NCBI GenBank assembly: GCA_944472155.2
Contig: OX235279.1
Coordinates: 55,277,564 to 55,341,563 of the forward strand
Length of the DNA stretch: 64,000 bases
Origin: Trichobilharzia szidati
Taxonomy: Eukaryota; Platyhelminthes; Trematoda; Strigeidida; Schistosomatidae
Reading direction: 5' to 3'
Part shown: positions 21,704 through 34,439 of the stretch, one piece after another
How positions within the stretch are numbered: position 1 is the first letter of the stretch
Layout: the number at the start of each line of letters is the position of its first letter
Program-made: the position numbers and the translations under genes
Notes under the pieces: model-generated
The model's database searches: none
The model's input: only the letters and a program-made list of their open reading frames with translations
Told to the model about the DNA's origin: nothing

Positions 21704-23393
21704 CTAGTTGGCCGATTCCCCGGGAACCGGCCTGTTGGCGTTTTTTTCTTCTGATTCAATCGGAGCACTTGGATGACACTGGCTATCATCGTCCGTGCTG
21801 CACCGCTGTATTGTGACTAGGGGTTGGGGATGTTCTTTGACAACGTTTTGTTCTCTCCTTTGGGTACGAGGCCGGCTCTCGCAGCAGCGAATGTGTCTGC
21901 TGACCTTGTCCTTGGTCTCGTACCATCTCTGGAGAGCAGTATTCAAGTGGTCTCGGGAGCTGAACTTAACAGCTAACAGACGTGGAGTGTTAATTGACAT
22001 TAGGCGAGTGGGTCGAGGCAGTCTAAAAATAGAGACAGCCCCTGAACTTCCCAGAGCCATCTGGGATGCCAACCATCTCCATCGCTGTACATCGTGACAG
22101 TGCTTCTCACAAGCATTCCCACTTACCAGTTTGGGAATGCCGTGAACAACCATGGAGGCAGAAGAAATAAGCTCTGGCGACTCCCTCGCCATCTGTCTTT
22201 CCTTCCATGGCCTATCTGGCCTAACACGTATATTGCAGGTCCTCCCTATAGAAAGGACTTGGGAAGTCAATAAAACCTTTTCGGCATCCTCGGTAGAGCC
22301 CAGTGTCACCCTCAGAGGGGATGGTTTGCCTTAAGGAGCAGCAGTGCCCCTATACAATCTACATAATTTTACTGGTTGGATGTCCAGACCCAGTGTGCTA
22401 CATAAGTTGGACCAATGTTCCTGATCAAACAGGGCCCTGTTTTCCAACAGACTACTGCTACAGTCTGGTACATTAAAGAGGATAACGCAGTTTGATCTAC
22501 TAACCGTGGATTTAGGTTCGATCCTCGCACATTTGTCATCCCCCTTAAGACCGTTTTGTTTCGTCTGGTGCAACTGGGTATTATTGTGTGTCGCAGTGCT
22601 GTGGCCACTTTTACTGGTGGACGGTAAGGGTCTTTTCCCAGCGACAGATACCCTTGGTGCTTCAACCTCTGTGTCTGGGGCAGTTATGGCAGGAATTGCA
22701 AGTATAACCGGTGTAGATTTTGGTATCCCCCGATTTACGTGCAATTGTGCTGTTTTCTGAGTTGGTGGGAGTAAAACGTTTTACATTTTTCCCTGATACC
22801 TCTATGCCATCTTTAGCTTTCGAGGAACACAAGGCTGCATCAGGACGGCAACTCGGACATATGTACCAGAACCATGGGCATGGGTTCTTACGCATAAAAT
22901 CGTAACATACTTTTGGTACCCCGGTGTCACATCTACAATGTACCCATTGCATGCAAAAGTTGCATTCGAAAGCAGAGTCTACTTGTTCGACAACAGAATT
23001 GCAGACCTTGCAATCGTCTGCCTTCTTGGGGAACGTTTTCGTCGTCTTGCGACGTCGTGAACGTTTCTTATTGGCCTTCCTGTTTGTTTCAATGCCCACT
23101 GTGGATATGGGTGTCATACTATTCTCACTTTGTGCAGATTTACCACTCGGCTCTATTAACCTAGTCGTTTTAACAAGGATGGAGCCACATCCGCTTAGTT
23201 GACTTTTCACAGTTTCACTGTAGGACTGCGGTGACATGGGCAATCTGTCCACGCAGGGAATATTTACCCTGGTCTTCAAGACCAGTATGCGAGATTCCAT
23301 CACCTTCACCAGTTTGCCTAATTTGGCTGAAGCCCTGGTGACTACGGTGTACGGTCTCCCATTACTTAGCTTAGGGTGAGAATCTATAGTCAT
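21704..23393 (-). pseudogene. CR1 ORF1 with PHD-type zinc finger, broken
   Basis: The frame from 23393 encodes a basic N-terminal region (KANKKRSRRRK) and a PHD-like finger. The finger has a C-x2-C pair (CKVC), then CNFC, WVHC, CRC and CPSC near its end. This is the usual Cys4-His-Cys3 layout; such fingers in CR1 ORF1 are thought to aid protein or nucleic-acid binding. The frame shifts between about 22744 and 22662 into a second frame with FNVPDCSSSLLENR and LCRLYRG, an esterase/RRM-free tail I do not recognise. A TAA at 22331-22333 interrupts it just before GKPSPLRVTLGS, and the frame then continues to 21704. So there is one frameshift and one premature stop. Confidence 0.75.
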
Positions 23394-23400
23394 ATTAGTC

Positions 23401-25739
23401 CTAAATTAATACCGATGATTAAATAATGAGAGACAGTGGAGTTTTGTCCAATAGACAGCAAAAGACAATAGAAAGCACAGAACAGAAAGATAAAGTATAT
23501 AAGTAAAAGCTTTTGACTTTACCTGTAACTTTCGGGTTATTCGGCTTCACAACAATCACGTAACAGACCAACAAGTCCTGTATATTTGAAAGAGTGAGGG
23601 GGATGTTGCTGCAGAAGTAGCACCTGAAGCTTAGGCAGTAGTTCGAGACAGTGGGAAGTACCAAACACAGGGTCGGTGAAGAAGAAATGGTTGAATAAAA
23701 TTCGCCGGATAGGAAGATCAGGTTTCCCAAACGAATTATTCACAAAAGTGGATATTTCCTGTTAGAGAGGAAAATGCACGTCGTATTCAATGTCCGCACT
23801 TATGTTTCATGAAGGTAGAAAGTCACTTATTTGTGAAAATTTTAAGCAGCTATTTCGAGACAATTAATGAAACCGAAGGCAGATTCCGTGCGATATTTCA
23901 TTCGTGTGTTATTTCACAAGAAGAGTACTTGAAGTGCCAGAGACAGGTATGCATGTAGGACGAATACACTTTCAGTCATCCGAAATATTGCACTACCCTA
24001 TGGAATTTCTTCACAACGCACCTTACTAAACTAAAACCTTCATCAAGAAAACTTCATCCTAATTGTATGTGTGTGCCTAACGTCTCAAAATGATGTATAA
24101 ACCCTATCTTATTACTAAGAGATGCTCCAAATTAACAGGTATTCATCCTAATGAGAATGACTCCCAAATTCTGGAATAAAGTATTCTATAAAATTTTACA
24201 AGCTATACATGTCTCAGGGGAGAAGGCGAAGATTAGCAGATGTTACTCTGCTCAAGTATGTTCTCGTCATTCTCAAAAATGTAAAAAGAATATAACTTAA
24301 AGAAGTTGTTACTAAAAAGAAACCCATCGAAATATTAAAAAGAAGACGTTAAGCTGGCTTACTCAATCTCCAATTTTCCTTTACTTACCAGAAATGGGAC
24401 TGTGATTATTCCTAATCATATTGTAGCGGTAGGTAATCCCTCTGAATTATTGACCGAAGCATTCATCACTGAACATCGGATGCTGACCCTCACTGTTTAA
24501 GTCAACTTGTTTAGCTGAAGGCTTCCGGTCAAGCATCCATGCCATTTGGTACTCCATCGTGTCACGTTCGTGCACGATCCCTCGCCAGTTAAGCAATCAT
24601 CTCGCACTCCGATTCGATCACGCAATATATCTCGTAATTTGGAAGATCAATTCTTTTGTTTTGCTTTGCCTTTGGTCTACGCGTAACGAATGCTATAGAA
24701 GTTGTTGGTATTAGATCTTGCCTAAGTATAGTGCCTACTATCCGTGCACGTCAATACCGTCAGCCTCTAAAGACCGTCTCCCCTTTTCCTGCAATAAAGT
24801 CTCTAGTTTCGCGCTTATATTAAATAAACTAAGAAGTCGTATGTCTCCTTGAACGACACAGTAGCTTGGCTGTAGGTGAAATCCTGACGCTCTTATCTTG
24901 ACTAAGTTTCACGGATGCGTATCAATAGCAGCGCTTCTCCCAAAAATTATCTCTAGACGAAATGCTTTCAAACCTAGGAATCTAGACGGCTTATTGTTAA
25001 AGATTTCACCCAATGAGTAGCGGAATAATGGGAGTCTAGAATACTTCTTATCAGTCACGATGATTCATAGTCGCCATCCAATCTCTATTTTTATGTATAT
25101 GGCACCAATGACCCATCTATTTTTGAATTGCTGAGCACTTGTGCTAAAATTGTAACTTAATCCATATACAAATGAAAACTTAGCAGTCCTTCTGCTTATC
25201 CGCATAAACACCCTCTTGTACATGTATTCGGATTGACGCGTCAGTCCAGCGTAAGGATAGGCAAATGATTGAATTTTCTTTTTAGAACAAGCAAAACTAC
25301 TTCATCAAATGAAACCTGTTGTAATAATTGTATCAAGACGCGTGTCAATAGGAAAATTAGCTGTAGGTAGAAGACAACTCTCTGGAAATCAGAATACTGT
25401 TTTACGTATATCGTAACAACCCAGTTTCAACTGAAGAAGTATTAGAATACAGTCGGTAAGTGGCAGATTTACTGATCACCCAAGTATAGGCCAACGTGGC
25501 AGTTAACTGCACACTGGCTTGCACATGTGATTCTCAGTCGTCTACTATTAATATACTAAAAACGTCTACAAATAACGTCAGTACTTCTGATCGCATTCCT
25601 CCAGTCTTCTGTCAACGAGTAGATGTCTAAGCCACGATGGGGATTGTTGCCTGCAATCAACAAGAAACTGGTTCAGATAAGTAAGTTAGTGGAATGCCCA
25701 ATCGATGTTTACCAACAGTGACATATACACTGTGGTGGA
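23401..25739. other. Intergenic stretch, nothing firmly recognised
   Basis: May include the 5' UTR of the CR1 element at its left edge. No domain or repeat family could be identified. Confidence 0.4.
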
Positions 25740-27175
25740 TGTGTTGACTCCCTTATCGCAAAAGGCTTGGAAAGAAGGAAAGTTGCTTACCGATCGGAAG
25801 AAGGGATGGACACCTTGTCAAACTACCGAAGATTAGCGACTTGCGCCTCACTCTGCAAGAACTGGCGTGGAAAATGCTGTTGTCCTTGCCAAGTAAAATG
25901 CTAGGTCGCCTCATCCTGGAGAGAATAAAAGATGAACTGGATACAGAACTACGCCCGCCGGAACAAGCTGGGTTCAGCAACGGCAAGTCATGTGCAGGCC
26001 AAATTTCGACTCCACGCATCCTCATCATCGGATGGAGTATGGAATGTTAGTCAAACCTCTACTTCAACTTCATCGACTTCGAAAAGGCCTTCACCAGACA
26101 GCGTTGACCGAGAAGTAATTTGGAAACTGCTTCAACACTACGGCGTGCAATGCCTAAGTCTTTATCAACCTTATTCAACAGTTGGTTGTATGACAGTGCC
26201 ACGTGTCAGGTGATCCACAACGGAAAACTCAGTGAGGCGTTTGAAGTGATTGCAGGAGTAAGACAAGACTGGCTGCCAATTGTCACCGATGATATTCTTA
26301 ATTGTGGTGGACTGGACTGTGTGTCAAACTGTGCATGTGGAGTGAGGAGACTGGAATGCATTGGACTTACCGTTAAGGAGACTCTAGAAGATATGGATTT
26401 CGCGCGTGGAAGATTTATTTCTAATGTCACACAAACTGGAAGACTTAGAGGCAGGCGAAAAACAACAAATTGGTAGAAGAGGCAGGTAGCGAAGACAGGA
26501 CTTCAAATGAGCATGGAGAAGACGGAGGTGATGAAGATAGCCAACCAACAAAAACGATAACCTGCACTGGACATTATCAACGGAGGAAATTTAAAAGTGG
26601 TCACTTCCTTCACTTACCTACAAATCATCGTTTCAACTACGGGTGGAACAGATGAAAATGTCAAAGCCAGTCAGGATCGGAAAGGCACCCTGATACCAGC
26701 TTGGAAACGTTCTGCTTCACTCAGCCACCATAAATAACAAGATTCGGATTTTCAACACCAATGTCAAGTCGGTCAGTTCTTCTTCTATACTGGTCAGAAA
26801 CTTGCACTGCATCTCACGAAAAGGATTTCCAACAGTTTGCAGACTTTCAACAACACCGTTCTTTGTTGGCCAGCCAAACAGAATTAGTAACAAGAAACTC
26901 TGGCGATGAACAAAAGCAACCAAGAAACGCTTGCCCAGCAAATATGTGGGAGAAAGTGGAGATGGATCGGGCATGCATTGAGGAGACCGTCGTGTGACAT
27001 CGTGCTCAGTACAGGTCACTGTTCGAGTGGAATCTCGATTAGAGGAGAACAGTGGGTCGCTGGTGTTAGGGTGTTAGAGTAGACTATGTGAGGAAGAGAT
27101 GAGAGATTATAGGCAGCCGTGGACCCAGCTGAAGTGGACAGCTGAAAATAGAGGAATGTGTGGATTTGTTGTTTA
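25740..27175 (+). mobile_element. RTE retrotransposon relic, RT to 3' end
   Basis: This aligns with the RTE at 40.9-43.9 kb from about 42460 onward. Landmarks are 'tggaaagaaggaaagttgc', 'caagaactggcgtggaaaatg', 'ggaacaagctgggttcagcaa', 'ttcatcgacttcgaaaaggc' (26070-26089) and 'gttgaccgagaagtaatttgg' in order, with the C-terminal region around 26930-27130. Many stops and indels are present. At 26093-26096 it has a 4-base insertion at the same point in RT motif A as the young copy. Confidence 0.85.
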
Positions 27176-27184
27176 AGCCGCATT

Positions 27185-27496
27185 TTATTCTTGAAATCGC
27201 GCGAGTTTCTGGTGTTGATTGTATTGCTTTTGATTGAAAACTTCCCGAAATTTCGTGACTGGATATCTCAAGTTAATTTGTAAATTGCAGATTTGATTTA
27301 TCTGATCACCAATATCCCGAAACAACTGGTGGGAATCCTCCTGGTTTTCAGTGATTCGGCCCTCTCTGCTGAACCTCAATGAGTAGATGTCTAATTTTAT
27401 CTCCTGGAAACGATGGAAAAGTACGTCCATTGTTCGGATCACTTCGGTGTGATTTTTGATGTGAGAGGTGTCCGCTTGCCCATGCCAACGAATCAG
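27185..27496 (-). CDS. Candidate coding exon, unknown protein, coiled-coil-like
   Basis: A minus-strand frame runs from a possible acceptor ('tgtatatag' ending at 27497) to a TAA at 27185-27187, about 103 residues. It is charged and helix-prone (VLFHRFQEIKLDIYSLRF, QLFRDIGDQINQICNLQI), which looks more protein-like than the surrounding sequence. I recognise no family. There is no supporting partner exon or polypyrimidine tract, and it lies just beyond an RTE relic, so it may be a chance frame or an unrecognised transposon piece. Confidence 0.25.
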   Translation of the reverse strand: MIRWHGQADTSHIKNHTEVIRTMDVLFHRFQEIKLDIYSLRFSREGRITENQEDSHQLFRDIGDQINQICNLQINLRYPVTKFREVFNQKQYNQHQKLARFQE

Positions 27497-28149
27497 CTAT
27501 ATACATTTTATGCATAAACAGTCCAAAAACGGAGAGAGTTAGTGTGTGACTTTCTTGCAGCTTCATTCACCATGTGATGGTCCTCCTAGCGACGTTTAAT
27601 AAATTTTTGTTTATCTAACATCTTTTGACAAAACATGAAAATAAACAGTGGAATGGATTGTTTTTACCTTTGGTTTTGTGTTGAATATAGCACTTCTGTC
27701 ATTAAGTTTCAGAGCGGTGGTGTCTTCAACTGGTTTGCATTTCTAGACTTACACCCAGCTATTTGTCGTTGACTGGCTCACTAACGAATATATAAAGTTT
27801 CGGGAGTGCATTAAAAGCATTACAGAAGCATCATACCTTCTACGTAAAGGAGATGGAATGCTTTCTGAAAGAAAAGATTTGTAAGTCCCACTAAAGTAGA
27901 AGTTTAATTTCAACCCCGCGTGTATTACAAGCTGGTCGTCAGTTCCAAAAAGGAGGGAATGTTGGGTCTGCATTTAATAATTTAAGCCCGAAAAATCAAC
28001 CCAGTCACTGCATAAACTTCAGTGCATAGAAAAAACATTAAGAAAGCCTATTATCACCTTAAATCTGAAAGACGGAATGACATTTACTGTTGGAAGCCTT
28101 CGGCAAGTCAGTCAGCTAATAAGTATGCTTTCGATTAAGGCAAAATTAT
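27497..28149. other. Intergenic stretch, nothing recognised
   Basis: No repeat or coding domain identified between the candidate exon and the next RTE relic. Confidence 0.4.
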
Positions 28150-29465
28150 TCGAGGGGATGAGGAATAACCGCACAGTGTTCGAAGCTGGGAAGGCTGCTG
28201 GTACTGCATTCGTAATGAAGAGACACAGAACAGTGGCGCTAAGAATGAGTGAGGGCAGATGGAATCCTAGTCGTTCCTCAAAATTTTTAGCTGGAGTGTC
28301 TTCGTCTCTCTAGTCACCCAGACGACAGCAGCGAGCACAATAAGGGAGTGGATGTCATAGTGTCACCGGCAGTATTGCAGGAGGCAGTGTAGTGGGAATT
28401 TGTCTCACCCGGTGTCGTTACAACCAGATTAAACTCAAAATGTTAAGCAGCCTTCTGTCGTCCAGCGGTGAGCTTCTATGAACAACGTGAAACAAGGGAG
28501 GAAGGAAGAATTTTCCAAACAACCGCGAACAGCAATGGACAGTACCTGAAATTATGACGTACCATTCTGATAGATGATATGAATGCCAAAATGGTAGCAT
28601 GCAACGCAAGAAGTGAGGCCCTCACAAAATAAACAGGAACAAAGAGCTATTGTATACTTTTGTGCATACAGTGGCTTGTTGGCTAGAGGCGACGTGTGCA
28701 ATGATATGGTCAAGGAGCCATGAGTTCCGACAGACAGACACACTAAAAATCAGATGGACATGGAGATTGGCATGGAGAATAAGTAGTGAAATCAAAAGTG
28801 TTTGTGTTTTACTGAACTTCTCACATAGATCTGATGCTCATCGTGTGGACATTCAACAATTGCTGAACGTTCCAATCAAGCCTTAGTATTAACTCTTGAT
28901 TCCAAGAATTTTTTTCATTTTTGTGGGCTTCAGAAACAGAAAATTTTCCCCCTGAAACACTGAAAAGCGACTAGAGACCACTTACAATATACTGTCGCCA
29001 TAATTGCAAATGGCTTAAGCAGAGAGGTTCTCTGTCACTGGAAGAAAATCAAACTTCTCACGCTACCAAGAAAGGGTGACTCACATCTTTATAAGGACTG
29101 GCGAGGAAGTATGCTGCTGTCACCACCAAGCAAAATATAAAAGCTCGTCCTACTGGAGAGATTGAGAGGGTCACTGAATGCCTCACTGCTCCGGGACAAG
29201 GTGCATACAGAAAAGGAGAATCATTTGCAGACAAATCTGCAAATGCACACATAATCACTGGACAGAGTGTAGAATGACTGCAAACTGTCCATCTCATCTT
29301 TAGCGATTTTCAAAAGGGCATCGACCGCTTTTACCGTGAAGTGATTTTGAAAATGCGGAGAGACTGAAAGCTCTGTCAATCTTGTTTAACACGAACGATG
29401 GTGTCAGATTTGAAGTGATTCATGACGAAAAACTCAACGGTCACTGTGAAGTTAAGGAAAATAGT
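28150..29465 (+). mobile_element. RTE retrotransposon relic, endonuclease to RT
   Basis: From about 28168 it follows the 5' part of the RTE protein: NRTVFEAGKAAG and a degraded MKRHRTVALRMSEGRWN correspond to RTMYETSKAAQ and the ICESRWNG block. 'gatatgaatgccaaa' at 28576-28590 corresponds to the GDMNAK motif. From 29090 it follows the RT region, including a motif A remnant at about 29300-29340 that lacks the 4-base insertion seen in the two other copies. It is internally deleted and heavily mutated, so it is older than the copy at 40.9 kb. Confidence 0.7.
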
Positions 29466-29479
29466 GGGGTATACCGAAT

Positions 29480-30085
29480 TTGAGTAATTTGACTGCTCCT
29501 GTGAAGCCAGTTACACAGGCCGTACAATTAGGCGTGTTTCTCATAAAATTAACGAACGTTATTCTGCGTAGTTAAGTAAAGGACAAACAAGATCGATTCA
29601 TAGCGCTATTCTATCTCATTTTGTGGATACAGAACACAAGACTGGTGTTAACCAGGCTCTCTAAGTCATTCACAGCATACCAAAATATCTAAATTTCGCA
29701 TTTAGATTTCCGTAACTTAATATTTCTGAGGCTGTTCGGATCGACAATAAAAAGCCTAATTTGGGCATCAAAAAGAAGCAAGTTCAGACATTATGCTTAC
29801 CTTGAACATCAAGGTCTGAATGATCCTCAGATGTGTGGAATTCTCCTAAGTTTAATCGATATTCTATATGTCACTTCATTATTATTATTATTATAATTTA
29901 AGCATCTTCAATGAACTGCAATTCCATTGATCTTACTCTACAAATCGATATTATTTAAAAAACACTAATATTATTATTGACTACTAATCTAGAATATGCT
30001 ATGTATATATATATATATATAATTGTAGAGCCAGAAGAGGAAGTTATCGAAAAGGATATTCTTTGCTCAATCATTTTGTTTTTTA
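29480..30085 (+). mobile_element. Penelope-like element remnant, GIY-YIG domain and 3' end
   Basis: The frame around 29491-29800 reads CSCEASYTGRTIRRVSHKI, then SIHSAILSHFVDTEHK, IPKYLNF, ISEAVRIDNKKPNLGIKKKQ, with a few stops. This is the pattern of the GIY-YIG endonuclease at the C-terminus of Penelope-like proteins (YxGxT..R, a conserved SAI..H block, and a final EA..I....PNL segment). The following 270 bases (about 29810-30085) recur twice at 34.9-35.5 kb and are the element's 3' region, including an AT microsatellite and ending 'gctcaatcattttg'. It is a 5'-truncated dead copy directly abutting the RTE relic. Confidence 0.75.
30000..30022. repeat. AT microsatellite inside the Penelope 3' end
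   Basis: A (ta)n run also present, with different lengths, in the two other copies of this 3' end. Confidence 0.8.
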
Positions 30086-33000
30086 TAAATAATACTTATC
30101 CATGGCTGTATAATTAGTGTCTTCCTACAAAGACAGGGATAAATATGTTAATGTTATGGAGCTGATCACCATTACCGGTGGAGTTCGGGATTGTAGTCGA
30201 CCAGTTCACGAAGCAGACCAGATTCTGGGGCAAATTAATCCCCCTGTATATTAAAATATGTCGTAAACTTAGGAAATTACCATTTTGTAAAAATGTCAAG
30301 AGCGTTCGCCTTTCATCAAAGGTGCTCTGGCAACCTTCAGGTCTGTCCATGACGTGTTGTTCATTAGATCCCATCACAGGAATCAATTACGTTCTTAATA
30401 CTGGTTACTTCTTCAAGCAGTGGTTGGCATCCTATCATCAAATTGTCATTAAGAACGACTAGATTGGTGCTCGTGCAGCTACCCTCTAAATAAGCAGAAA
30501 TTGTGGGGTGGTTACCATCACAATCTCAGCGTCATTATTTGTCTAAAGCACAGAACTCATCCATTTGTTTCCTGACTGTAGGATTGGTAGGATTTAGACT
30601 TATTTACGTTCTTTTTGTCACTGACCGGGAAAGCTGAGTAGTGGTGTGCTGTATAGCGACTGGTTAGTGGGGAGAGATTCACTACATAACTTCTTAAGAA
30701 CATCACGTAAGTAACTTCTAGGCACACTACAATGATGAGTGTTCGTTGTAGTCGTACGTGTATGCGTTGTCGTGACAGTGGATTACTTCGTCAATAAAGC
30801 TTTGGAATGTTTGCGCTGCTTTGGAAGACCTAATGAAATGCTCTGTAATCCTGGAATTTTTAAATGGTGTAAGAAGATCTGTCTTTGGGCACCATCATCA
30901 TTAGATTTCATGTTTTAACCAACTCAATTTCCACAAAAAAATAGCACGCGACGGCACAACTGTCAAGTTATGGCTTTTCGGTAGTCGAGAGCAATCTGTA
31001 ATGGTTGCGACATTCAGTATATGGCAATGATGGTTGGATCGTCAAAAGTTTCTGTGTCTCTTTGAGATGCTCGAGGCTGATGGGATGATCGAATAGTGCC
31101 AAGTTTCAGCATATGAGGGCATTCGCTTCTGGTTAGTTCTAGCTTGTCAGAAGCTAGCTGCCGTGCTTAGGGCTCCTGGGATGTATAGCCTGCTTCATTT
31201 TTCGCCTTTTTCATGGTGGATGGCCCACAGTCTCAAATACCTCAGTTCAGCATTCCCTAGCAAGGCATGTCAAGCTTATTCTCAGTAATCAACCTTAACC
31301 TTTATTTCTCATGAACAAACAACGCTAAATTATCGACCCACCCGATTTTGTTTGTGCCATCAGCAATTGTAGGTTAAGCTACTGATTATTCACCTTATTG
31401 TGACCGTGCTGTAAATGCTGCGATGCTGTCACCAGGGATTGTTTTTATCATCTTGTGATGTACGATGAATGCAACCAATAAGATGGTCCAATAGAGGCGA
31501 ATTATATTGGTATTAATATTGAATTGATGGGCTGCTATTGCTAGAGGTTTGCTCAAAAGATTTGTATAGCATCAATTATGTACTTTAAAGACAGGCTTTT
31601 CGTGAATAGGCAACTGATATGAGAAATAAGCAGTTGTGACAATTTAGCAATGTTATCAGAATATTTCTCCCGGCCACTTGTGATGATTACCTAAAACGTA
31701 GTAACGATTATACTCTCAAATCCAGCAAAATTTAGTCGTATGGTATCGCTCCACTTTAGTCTCGCCTGAGTCACAATGATTATGTCTGTTGGTGTCAGAC
31801 TCTGTACTTTATTATCTGGCGAAAAGGATTTTAGGTTAAAGAACAATCTAAGTAAATGGATATATATTTCTCTCTAGAAGTAAAAGAGTAGGGATGAAAT
31901 TTGTTTTATGGGATGTAACACAGTGTGTTACTGTTTTGCCTTTTCGTGCCTAAATGCAGTTACCATCGTTTTATGTTGGGGTAAAATCAAAATGTGGCAG
32001 TGACTAAGGGAAAAGAGACAGATGGATTTCATAACCAGATATCGACAGATTAGAGAAATGACTCGTGACTGATAACTCAAAAAAATTGGCAATGTTTACA
32101 ATAACAGAAGCTTCTGTGCTGTTGACTGAAGCACAGTGATTTGTGATTCCTTACTCAAGTCCTTTTGTAATAGGATCATTGTCAGAATTACAAATGGCAC
32201 GATCACAGTTAATTTTTTTACCTCTAATTTTAACTGAGTCACTTTCAAAAAGAATTTGGAATTGTTAGTAAGAATGCAGCCTTCTGCATTACCTTCTGAG
32301 TAAACCCGCTATGTAGGTGGACCTCATAACCCGTATCACAAAACTGAGTTCTGGGTAGTGAAGTCAATGAAACAGTCGTCATCACGGTGAACGATTTATT
32401 GGTATATAAATTCATTAACTCTATAGTAATTATTGCATTTCAGTTGAAGGTTTATATCCAAATTTTTGTCTCTGAAAAGCATTGTGAATTTCACTTGTAT
32501 TCACTTGAATTTAGGCGTACTTTTAATCCTCTGCGCTATATATCAAAAAGGGTGCAGGTTGTGGTATTGTTTCTAGTCTTGCAATGTCCATTAAGTATTT
32601 CACAAATCATAAGGTTTTTAAGTCTTCTACTGGCAAAGTAAAACTATCGCAGCCAAAATCACAGTGACTTTGGATAACCAAACAGAATTCAGATGCAAAC
32701 AAATTCTAATCTTAAAATCCACCGCACTACCTAACAGTATAGATTTGCAGAACAAGTACCCAGTAAATAAGTAGAATACTGTATCTTCCAGGCATGATTT
32801 GATTTAGGATGATGCTTCATAGCATTTCCCACACCTAATCGCTACCTGAAGGTCATTTTTAAGGACTTTGACTTCGTCTGTGATGCTCTAACTTCACCCT
32901 TCTACTTTTTGTTATCATATTAGTATATGGGTCTTCAGATTGTGTGAAGGTTCAAATACCCCTATATGACCGTATGGCTCCAGCCAAAATAGTCATGCAG

Positions 33001-34185
33001 TGCACTGTTGGTTGACAACGGGCTCCTAAAGTGGCTTGTCTGTTTTCTGATTTAGCGAACATGTCAAAGTGAATGTCGCTAGGAATTTAGGAAACTTACC
33101 TATGTTTCTGATGCACACCAATTTCTAAGTCAAACAAGTACAATATTGCTTCGACCGTCTGCAGAAATCTAACCTGCTATGTGACAGGCAGTCCAAATAC
33201 ATGAAACTGGTATCATTTTTAAGAAGGAGTTGACTTCGACATCTTGTCTTATTTTAAATTCGGACGGCGTGTGATGCATAAAATGATGTTGGCAGAGTAC
33301 GTAGAAATCAGTTGTTTCCTTTTGTAACTATTTCAAGTATCATAGCTACCTGAAGGAATGTGTTGACTGAAATGAAAACTGCAAATATGTTTTACGGAGT
33401 GTGAGAATTTCTAGTTTATCTAATGTGCTTCAATTTGTAGTTGATTTAAAAGAATAAGAATGTGCACTTGACTAAGTGTCGCACTTACTCTTTATTAGGG
33501 AGCGGCTGTAATTTGGTGAAGGAGATTGTGAAGTGTGTCTGAAATGCTGTCCACATGAGTCATTCGATAACCATATGGCGCAATCACTTTTCAATGCTAC
33601 ATAATGATATTATTTTCCCAGCAAGAGTGATTTGCATATCACTGATGTTGTTTATGACTTCTTTATTTATTTGAATTTAAATAACATTTCACCGAGGTTA
33701 GCATGAATAGGTTTGCCTTACACCGTGGTAAGCGCTATAACATTAGTGGTATTTATGCCATTCTCTGTAAAATGACGACGTAATTTGTGAATTGAGTCCT
33801 CCTACATTTTAGGGTTTATCAATTGGATATTTAGTGATCTCTGAATGTTGTTGAATTTTTCTTCTCATATGGATGCTGAGTATAATTTTTGAGTTATTTC
33901 ACAGGTTCATTGTTGGAGGGTGCAAAGTATATCTGTAGTAAATTCTGGTTGAATTATATCTACAAATGAAACGCGATCTTGCCGGAGTGCTGGTGTTTGG
34001 GACAGGAACTTTAAATGGTTCCTAAGGTCGAATCAAGTGCATTACTTTGACTAGGAATCTACAGCTAGTAGTTACGTTATAAAGGATTTCTTGAGCTCTA
34101 GCAGTGTTTCATTTGGGCAAAATGTGACTGCATACAAAAATTTCTTGGGTCATCTGGTTATGAGTTTCAGTCACAGTCGAGATTT

Positions 34186-34223
<38 letters not shown>

Positions 34224-34439
34224 TAACTTGTACATCTTAACTGTTACTATCTACAGAGTATATGTGTCTAATAGAACAATACAAGAAATTGTTGGTTAAG
34301 TAAATCTGGAGTTAGCATTGTAAGGAGCATGGTGATATGGTCCTATATACTTATGAAGGCTCAAACACAATTAGAGTATGTTATCATAGTCTAACCATCG
34401 CTTTTTTTGACGTTCAACGTTAACTGGAATAGGGTTAGG
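30086..34439. other. Intergenic stretch, nothing recognised
   Basis: About 4.3 kb with no recognisable gene. Open frames on both strands at 30114-30462 have no family resemblance. An AT microsatellite lies at 34184-34225. The promoter of the RRP40 gene should be somewhere between here and 35.8 kb but shows no clear motif. Confidence 0.4.
34184..34225. repeat. AT microsatellite
   Basis: A (ta)n run with one interruption by 'tg'. Confidence 0.9.

Larger units (their letters stand above)
18635..23400 (-). mobile_element. CR1-type non-LTR retrotransposon, nearly full length, dead
   Basis: Two-ORF element on the minus strand. ORF1 (23393-21704) carries a PHD-type zinc finger; ORF2 (21641-18807) has an apurinic-type endonuclease followed by RT. 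A 3' UTR of about 160 bases ends in a (tta)n tail near 18635-18660. PHD fingers in ORF1 and this ORF2 layout point to the CR1 clade; CR1-like SR1 and Perere elements are known from Schistosoma mansoni. The 5' end is approximate. Both ORFs are broken, yet the frame is long and few lesions are seen, so the copy is moderately young. Its position relative to upstream carrier exons is unknown. Confidence 0.85.

Noticed and set aside
22913..23202. Plus-strand open frames within the CR1 ORF1
   Set aside because: They are shadows of the PHD-finger frame on the other strand.
30114..30462. Overlapping open frames on both strands as genes
   Set aside because: Neither shows a family resemblance, and the overlap on opposite strands suggests chance.
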